From: Bacillota bacterium
GTDB taxonomy: Bacteria; Bacillota; Clostridia; DSM-8532
NCBI GenBank assembly: GCA_023443745.1
Contig: JAEZTB010000011.1
Location: forward strand, 1-10,681
Length of the DNA: 10,681 nucleotides
Direction of reading: 5' to 3'
The notes under the pieces were generated by a model. The model had not been told where the DNA came from and did no database searches. It saw nothing but the letters and a program-made list of their open reading frames with translations. Each line of letters opens with the position of its first letter. Position 1 is the stretch's first letter. This document shows positions 1-4,989 of the stretch, in pieces. The position numbers were made by a program, and so were the translations under genes.

Positions 1-4
1 ATTT

Positions 5-58
5 TGTCTGGGGGCGGGGGGGGGGGCCACTTGGCCCACCACCCCCGTCCCCCTGACA
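5..58. repeat. G/C-run imperfect palindrome at the window edge
   Basis: A G-rich arm (bases 10-26, G5-C-G11) faces a C-rich arm (37-53). The outer four bases TGTC (5-8) pair with GACA (55-58). Pairing is interrupted near 9/54, 15-16/47-48, 22/41 and 25/38, and the tip GGCC..GGCC (25-36) can fold by itself. No T-run follows on either strand, so it is not a classical intrinsic terminator, although it may end transcription of an unseen upstream gene. The long G-run could also be miscounted by sequencing. Confidence 0.45.
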
Positions 59-71
59 CATATTTTCCAGC

Positions 72-101
72 TTGACATATTATCGTACGAATTGATATCA
101 T
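72..101 (+). promoter_or_regulatory. Probable sigma-A promoter of the antitoxin-nuclease gene
   Basis: A perfect -35 hexamer TTGACA (72-77) is followed after 18 bp by TATCAT (96-101), which matches TATAAT at five of six positions. Transcription would start near 108, leaving a leader of about 57 nt before the ATG at 165. The spacer contains one TCGTACGA palindrome and the start region another, so repressor binding would directly block polymerase. Confidence 0.7.
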
Positions 102-132
102 TATCGTATGATTATATCTAAAAATCGTACGA
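83..132. promoter_or_regulatory. Three phased TCGTACGA operator-like palindromes
   Basis: Palindromic 8-mers lie at 83-90 (TCGTACGA), 104-111 (TCGTATGA, one mismatch) and 125-132 (TCGTACGA). Each start is exactly 21 bp from the next, about two helical turns, which puts all three on the same face of DNA. They have A/T-rich flanks and span the promoter spacer, the predicted start point and the early leader. A further palindrome, TGATATCA (93-100), sits between the first two. Phd/YefM-family antitoxins commonly autorepress through palindromes at their own promoters, and the gene just downstream begins with such a domain, so it is the likeliest binder. This assignment is inferred. Confidence 0.65.
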
Positions 133-164
133 TAATGACATTTCTGTGTGGAGGTATTTGTAGC

Positions 165-917
165 ATGAAAAAAGAAGTAATACCGGGTACAATAACAGCT
201 ACAGAATTAAAGTCAAATTTGGGAAAGTATATTGATTATGTAATGGAAGACCACGAAGTGATTATTACAAAGAACGGCAGTAAAGCCATTCGTATGACCC
301 CATACATTACCGAGATCGAAAGGTATTTTGCTGTAAAGGAAGAGGCACTGGATTATCAGTATGGAGGGAAAAAGGTATCCTATGAGGAATTTATGGAAAT
401 CTATGAAAAAAGTGACCTCCGTATGGAATTCATCAATGGGGAAATCATCATAATGTCTTCTCCCGATACCGTTCACCAGGAAATTTCAGGTAATCTGCAT
501 GTGATATTTAAGAACTACTTAAAAGGGAAAAAATGCAAAGTTTTTTATGCGCCGTTTGACGTCCATTTTTTCAAAAAAGACCTCAAAGCGCCTGATGTCA
601 TGCAGCCGGATTTGCTGATTGCATGTGATCTGGAGGATACAGTCAACGAGAAAGGGCGTTATATGGGCACACCCACTCTGGTTGTTGAGATTTTATCTCC
701 CGGAACCAGATCCAGAGATATGGTGGATAAGCTCAACACCTATATGCTTTCAGGCGTCAGGGAATTCTGGGTAGTGGATCCGAAGAATAAAACCCTATTA
801 ATTTATGCCTTTGAAGATTGTCAAATCGACACACATATAACCTATAAAAATGATGAAATAGCCCAATCCTTCTGGTTTGAGGGTCTGGAGGCTCATCTTG
901 GGGAAATGTTCGGTTGA
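165..917 (+). CDS. Phd/YefM antitoxin-like domain fused to Uma2-family nuclease-like domain
   Basis: The protein has 250 residues. Residues about 8-47 match the Phd/YefM pattern (ITATELKSNLGKYIDYV, then EVIITKNGSKAIRMTPY), a dimeric DNA-binding fold usual in type II antitoxins. Residues about 70-245 match Uma2/DUF820, a PD-(D/E)XK nuclease-like family: MEFINGEI, QPDLLI with D149, VVEILSPGTRSRD with E175, then KLNTY and GVREFWVVDP. The candidate metal-binding acids D149 and E175 are present, so the nuclease core looks intact. The start at 165 is chosen over the in-frame ATG at 108 because GGAGG (150-154) lies 10 nt before it and 108 coincides with the predicted transcription start and operator 2. 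No separate toxin gene is adjacent. Cytoplasmic nuclease activity is inferred from the family; the biological role of Uma2 proteins is poorly known. The N-terminal domain probably directs autorepression. Confidence 0.85.
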   Translation: MKKEVIPGTITATELKSNLGKYIDYVMEDHEVIITKNGSKAIRMTPYITEIERYFAVKEEALDYQYGGKKVSYEEFMEIYEKSDLRMEFINGEIIIMSSPDTVHQEISGNLHVIFKNYLKGKKCKVFYAPFDVHFFKKDLKAPDVMQPDLLIACDLEDTVNEKGRYMGTPTLVVEILSPGTRSRDMVDKLNTYMLSGVREFWVVDPKNKTLLIYAFEDCQIDTHITYKNDEIAQSFWFEGLEAHLGEMFG

Positions 918-925
918 GGGTTATG

Positions 926-965
926 GAAACTCAAGGAAGGGGGCTAGCCCCCCTCCTCGAGTTTC
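926..965. repeat. 40-bp near-perfect GC-rich palindrome after the nuclease gene
   Basis: Eighteen of twenty pairs match around a centre at 945/946, with core GGGGGCTAGCCCCC and outer arms GAAACTC/GAGTTTC. The two mismatches (933/958 and 938/953) are A-C on the plus strand but become U-G wobble pairs in RNA made from the minus strand, where the stem would be fully paired. It starts 8 bp after the nuclease stop codon. No T-tract follows on either strand, so any terminator role would be atypical. It lies between two convergent genes and might limit read-through in both directions. Confidence 0.55.
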
Positions 966-990
966 ACTGACTCGGTTCCGGTTCGAAATC

Positions 991-1025
991 TTTGATTAAA
1001 GAAACGTTTCCCGCAGAAACGTTTC
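991..1025 (-). terminator. Candidate weak terminator or twin LacI-type sites: GAAACGTTTC x2
   Basis: The self-complementary 10-mer GAAACGTTTC occurs twice, at 1001-1010 and 1016-1025. Together the copies form a 10-bp stem with a 5-nt loop. Read on the minus strand it lies about 27 bp after the transporter stop codon and is followed by TTTAAT, a short U-rich stretch, so weak termination of the alpha-galactoside operon is plausible. The same 10-mer resembles the core of LacI-family operators, but the position between two convergent gene ends argues against a promoter role. Confidence 0.4.
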
Positions 1026-1051
1026 ATAGGTAACCGGTGATGTCAGTATAA

Positions 1052-2434
1052 TCAGCCTTGCTTATCAAGCTTGATGTCGCCCCGTGCTTCCAAGTCGGAA
1101 AGTATCTCCTGATACATCTTGGAATCAATTTTATATTTATACCTGTAAAGCAGGTAACCTGCCAATATAAACAACAGGGGCAATCCTAGCATGGCGGTTT
1201 TCATAAGGAGCAAGCCCTGGGGTGTGACATCGGCCGGTGTTTCGGCCCGGCTGATGCCGGAGAGAATCACCGTAGCGCCCACAATTCCGCTGGCAATGGC
1301 TCCGCCGATTTTATTGATGAAGGGCTGAAGGGATAAGGTAACACTGTCGTTCCGTTTACCCAGCTTCCATTGCCCGTATTCAATGGTATCGGTCAGGAAC
1401 ATGAGCATCAGAAGCTGAATAAAAGCTTCTCCCAAAAAGATGATCACACCCGACGCGCCAATGAACAGCATATTCATAGGTGCGAGGAAGAAGATCACAT
1501 AACCCAGTACGACCATTACCGTTGACCCGGCATAAAGGGCTTTCCGACTGAATTTTTTGCTGAACATGGGGAAGACGATTAGAGCGGTAATCTGAGATAC
1601 ACCCAGGACAAGGGCAAATATGGAATACATATTCTCATCACGATAGGCATATTTAAAGAAATACTGGCCGAAGGAGGTGGTCGTCATATAGCCTATCATG
1701 AACAAGGACATGGAGATGGCGGTATACAGAAGCTGATCGTTTTTAAAAATGATGCTGAACAGTCCCTTAAGGGTCGTTTGCTCATCTTTCAGGAAGACGC
1801 CCTTTAATTCTTTGACACCAAACAACGTAATACACTGGCCTGCTATCATGATTAGCGAAACAGCGATGGCAAAAACAAAATAAGCTTTCGACATGCTTCC
1901 CAGTGCATCTCCCAGTGCTTTGGTGATGGGAACGATGCCCACAACAACGGCAAAAAGGCCTACATCGGCACAGATACGGGCGAAAGCACCGATTTTTTCC
2001 CGTCCCTTCTGATCCATGCTCAAGGTAGGAAGCATGGACCAATAGGCAATATCATTGGCGGTAAAGCTTAAATCCCATAACAGATAGATCACTGCAAACA
2101 GGATAAGGTAAGCTGTTCCTCTAAGGCCGAAATCAGTAAACATCAGCACCGTGAATAAACCGGTCAGGACAGCGCCAATGGCCATCCAGGGTTTGAATTT
2201 TCCGAACCTGCTGTGGGTGTTGTCCACAATAACACCCATAATGGGGTCATTGACGGCATCAAAAATACGGGCTATGAGCAGAATGCTGGTAAGCCACCAT
2301 AATGTGGCGTCAGGTAGGTTCAGAATATCGGTGAGATAAAAGATAAGATACATGCTCACAAGCGAATAGAGCATATCCCTCCCGATAGTGCCGAGACCAA
2401 AGGTATAATGATTGCGGGTTGATACGTTTTTCAT
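1052..2434 (-). CDS. GPH-family sugar:cation symporter, MelB-like (probable alpha-galactoside importer)
   Basis: This 460-residue, roughly 12-helix membrane protein belongs to the glycoside-pentoside-hexuronide family of the MFS. It aligns by eye with E. coli MelB over most of its length and keeps residues known to bind sugar and Na+: D20 (MelB D19), D59 and D63 in RIFDAVNDP (MelB D55/D59), D128 in NDIAYWSMLP (MelB D124), W132, R153 and K375 (MelB K377). The loop SRFGKFKPW (75-83) is the family's cytoplasmic signature. The start codon overlaps the stop of the alpha-galactosidase gene as ATGA, with GGGGAGGT (2441-2448) as ribosome binding site, so translation is probably coupled. The likely role is uptake of melibiose or raffinose-type sugars for the upstream enzyme; exact substrate and coupling ion (Na+, H+ or Li+) are inferred. 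Confidence 0.88.
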   Translation of the reverse strand: MKNVSTRNHYTFGLGTIGRDMLYSLVSMYLIFYLTDILNLPDATLWWLTSILLIARIFDAVNDPIMGVIVDNTHSRFGKFKPWMAIGAVLTGLFTVLMFTDFGLRGTAYLILFAVIYLLWDLSFTANDIAYWSMLPTLSMDQKGREKIGAFARICADVGLFAVVVGIVPITKALGDALGSMSKAYFVFAIAVSLIMIAGQCITLFGVKELKGVFLKDEQTTLKGLFSIIFKNDQLLYTAISMSLFMIGYMTTTSFGQYFFKYAYRDENMYSIFALVLGVSQITALIVFPMFSKKFSRKALYAGSTVMVVLGYVIFFLAPMNMLFIGASGVIIFLGEAFIQLLMLMFLTDTIEYGQWKLGKRNDSVTLSLQPFINKIGGAIASGIVGATVILSGISRAETPADVTPQGLLLMKTAMLGLPLLFILAGYLLYRYKYKIDSKMYQEILSDLEARGDIKLDKQG

Positions 2435-4788
2435 GAAATAACCTCCCCAGTTCTATCTATAACTTTTTCAATGACATACAAATTTGACCCGAAATCTCCA
2501 AGAAGGCGGGTATTGGGGTTGTAGTGGCTGCCTATGAATTGATTATTAAGCATGAGTCCTGCCATTAACAAATCGCCGTAGCCCTCATAGCTTTCTACAC
2601 AGTCAGTCAGGCAGTAGACCTTGTTAGCGGAACGAAGGATCAATCCCTCCGGATTTAATGAAAAAGGCAGAATATGCTTGACCAATTCACCGAATCTCTT
2701 GATAAAAAGGCTTTGAGGCCGGGTACTGACTTTATAGCGCGCATCAGGCTCAAGATGTGTCAAAGGAAGAAAATCATAACCTTCGCTGGCGGCGGACATA
2801 GTCTGAAAAAAGCCGGCTAAAGCCATGCTGCCATCCTTTGCCATGCATTGCCAATGAACCTTATTCTCCTTTTGGGCGGGTAACCGGTAAAAGCGTCCGA
2901 ATTGAAAGGTTCTACGATGCAGCTTATAAAAATCAATCTGGTTTTTGATTTCCCTTTTTTCCACCCGGGTCAGATATTTTAAGTCCAGCTCATAGCCCAA
3001 ACAGCCGAAGCAGGCTACGTTAAACCGAGTTGTCAGTGGAGTATTACGCAGGGTCTGCTGATGGGGAGCGCTGGATACATGGGCTCCCCAGGTGGACAGG
3101 GGGTAAAGGGTGGATAATCCTCCTTGTATTTTCAAACGCTCTATGGGATCAGTATCATCGGAAGCCCAAATTTGAGGTGAATAGCACAGCATGCCCAGGT
3201 CAAACCGGTTGCCGCCGCTGGAGCAGCTTTCCAAAAGAATATGGGGCCGGGACCTGAAAACTCTTTCGAGGATATCATAAAGGCCCAATATATAGCGATG
3301 AAAGAACTCGCCCTGGTTGGTCAAATGAGGGGAATAGGCCTCACTGATATGGCGATTCATATCCCATTTAACATAGGAGATATCATTTTCATCCAAAATA
3401 CGACTTACAGATGAGACGATATAATCCCTGACTTCCGGATTACATAGGTCCAGTACCAGTTGATTTCGCCCCAGAGTAGGCTTTTTCCCTGGAACTTGCA
3501 CAGCGTATTCGGGGTGGGCTCGGTAAAGATCACTGTCTGCATTGACCATTTCAGGCTCGAACCAGAGTCCGAAGGACATACCCATTTTACGGATTTTCTT
3601 TGCGAAGTGTGTTAACCCATAGGGCAGCTTTTTTCGATTGAGGGTATAATCCCCAAGACCTGCCGTATCACTGTCGCGCTTGCCAAACCAGCCGTCGTCC
3701 AGGACGAAGAGCTCGACACCCAGGTGCTTGGCCCTACGCGCTAGCCGTAGAAGCTTGCCCTGGGTAAACTTAAAAAAATGGGCTTCCCAATTGTTCAAAA
3801 GAACAGGCCGCTCTTTATTCTTCCAATCTCCTCTTACAATATGGTTATTGATAAAGTCGTGGAAGTTGTGGCTCATACCGTTGAGCCCCTCGGAGCTGAA
3901 AGTCATGATAGCCTCGGGTGTCTCGAAGCGCTCACCCTCCTTTAGGGTCCACTCAAAGCAATGGGGATTGATTCCCAGCTGAACCCGGGTTATTTGGTGG
4001 TTTGAGAGCTCCACTGCACCGTAATGGTTACCGCTGTAAACCAGGTTAAAGCCGTATACATTGCCCTGCTGCTCAGTGGCTCCTTTTTCGGCCAGAACAA
4101 GTCCCGGATTGTGTCGGTTGCTGCTGGCACCGGTGGTTGAAGAATTGACATAAAGCCCGTATTCCAACGGACGATCATGGCGATGGCCCTCTTTAATCCA
4201 GCCGCCGTCAAAGGTCATGAGCAGGAAGCTTCTGTTTGGTAAATCCACCATCATGCTCATGAGTCTGCGGATAATAAGGGGATTTTTATTAAGGTTGGTC
4301 AGCACAGCTCGACGGGTGATGACGTTGACTTTTTCATAAATGGTATAATACAGATGAAGCACCGCATGGGTGGATGCATCTTCTAAAGTAAGCTCCAGAG
4401 TCTGGCAGTCTGCTTCCTCACCGTAAGCTGAAGGAAGGGAGTCCATGGGAACAAATCCGGGAAGTACTCGGTGGGAACGGTAAATAAAATCACAGACAAA
4501 GGTACCGTCAGGCATTTTCAGTTCGGCAGGCGAGTGACGGAAATCTCCCCGACCAATTCCGGACCACTCCAGGCAAAGGTTGTCAAGACAATAGGTGGAA
4601 TCTGAAGGGTCATAGCACACGCTGCTGCCGATTTCGGCTGTACGCTTGAGCAGCAGCCCATCCGGAGGTTGTGTTTTGAGGCGGGCGCCATAATAAATAT
4701 GCTCCAGATGTCCAAAGGGGGTCATACGAAACCAGTAGCTGGTGCTTTGAGTTGTCAGGCGGAATATCCCATCCTGATAGTCAATCAT
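2431..4788 (-). CDS. GH36 alpha-galactosidase
   Basis: This 785-residue enzyme has no signal peptide, so it should act in the cytoplasm on alpha-1,6-galactosides such as melibiose and raffinose brought in by the coupled symporter. The order is GH36-typical: an N-terminal beta-sandwich (about 1-325), a catalytic barrel (about 326-680) and a C-terminal beta domain. Visible signatures are LNNWEAHFF (331-339), LDDGWFGKR (363-371), GLWFEPEMVNAD (407-418), YVKWDMNRH (472-480) with the predicted nucleophile D476, SCSSGGNRFD (521-530) and WASDDTD (541-547), which holds the acid/base aspartate. All key motifs are intact. It is slightly longer than many bacterial GH36 enzymes (about 730-750). AAGGAGG (4798-4804) precedes the start by 9 nt. 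It is first in a two-gene operon with the MelB-like transporter. Confidence 0.95.
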   Translation of the reverse strand: MIDYQDGIFRLTTQSTSYWFRMTPFGHLEHIYYGARLKTQPPDGLLLKRTAEIGSSVCYDPSDSTYCLDNLCLEWSGIGRGDFRHSPAELKMPDGTFVCDFIYRSHRVLPGFVPMDSLPSAYGEEADCQTLELTLEDASTHAVLHLYYTIYEKVNVITRRAVLTNLNKNPLIIRRLMSMMVDLPNRSFLLMTFDGGWIKEGHRHDRPLEYGLYVNSSTTGASSNRHNPGLVLAEKGATEQQGNVYGFNLVYSGNHYGAVELSNHQITRVQLGINPHCFEWTLKEGERFETPEAIMTFSSEGLNGMSHNFHDFINNHIVRGDWKNKERPVLLNNWEAHFFKFTQGKLLRLARRAKHLGVELFVLDDGWFGKRDSDTAGLGDYTLNRKKLPYGLTHFAKKIRKMGMSFGLWFEPEMVNADSDLYRAHPEYAVQVPGKKPTLGRNQLVLDLCNPEVRDYIVSSVSRILDENDISYVKWDMNRHISEAYSPHLTNQGEFFHRYILGLYDILERVFRSRPHILLESCSSGGNRFDLGMLCYSPQIWASDDTDPIERLKIQGGLSTLYPLSTWGAHVSSAPHQQTLRNTPLTTRFNVACFGCLGYELDLKYLTRVEKREIKNQIDFYKLHRRTFQFGRFYRLPAQKENKVHWQCMAKDGSMALAGFFQTMSAASEGYDFLPLTHLEPDARYKVSTRPQSLFIKRFGELVKHILPFSLNPEGLILRSANKVYCLTDCVESYEGYGDLLMAGLMLNNQFIGSHYNPNTRLLGDFGSNLYVIEKVIDRTGEVIS

Positions 4789-4804
4789 ACCTTTGAGCCT
4801 CCTT

Positions 4805-4858
4805 ATTAAACGCTTCCATTTCCATGAAAAACCACCTATAGCATTAGTTTAATCTAAT
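4805..4858 (-). promoter_or_regulatory. Candidate promoter/operator region of the alpha-galactoside operon
   Basis: On the minus strand an extended -10-like TGCTATAGG (4835-4843) has no good -35. A dyad ATTAG-N6-CTAAT (4843-4858) sits just upstream of this -10, in the spacer, where an activator or repressor could act. Nearer the gene, TGGAAGCGTTTAAT (4805-4818) matches the catabolite-response consensus well in one half and poorly in the other. A weak -35 plus a dyad is compatible with a regulated sugar operon, but no regulator gene is in the window and each element is tentative. Confidence 0.3.
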
Positions 4859-4907
4859 TTTTACCTGTCCGCAAGCTTGAAGAAAGTCACAAGCCTAGAC
4901 CCATAAC

Positions 4908-4951
4908 AAGAAAAAAGCACTATCTGAAATGTTAATTTTCAAATAGTGCTT
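4908..4951 (-). terminator. Rho-independent terminator of the cell-wall hydrolase gene
   Basis: Arms 4915-4929 and 4937-4951 form a 15-bp stem around a 7-nt loop. The only mismatch (4924/4942) becomes a G-U wobble in minus-strand RNA. Reading the minus strand, the stem runs directly into a stretch of six or more T. It lies about 40 bp after the stop codon at 4990 and separates this gene from the alpha-galactosidase operon on the same strand. Confidence 0.88.
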
Positions 4952-4989
4952 ATCCCTCTGTTTTATCTTTTATGCAGTGAAAACGGGCA

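Noticed and set aside
108..164. Upstream in-frame ATG that would extend the antitoxin-nuclease protein by 19 residues
   Set aside because: It has no ribosome binding site, coincides with the predicted transcription start and second operator, and the extension lies outside the Phd domain; the ATG at 165 has GGAGG at proper spacing.
978..990. tRNA T-loop-like GGTTCGAAATC
   Set aside because: No acceptor, D or anticodon stems can be built around it, so it is probably chance.
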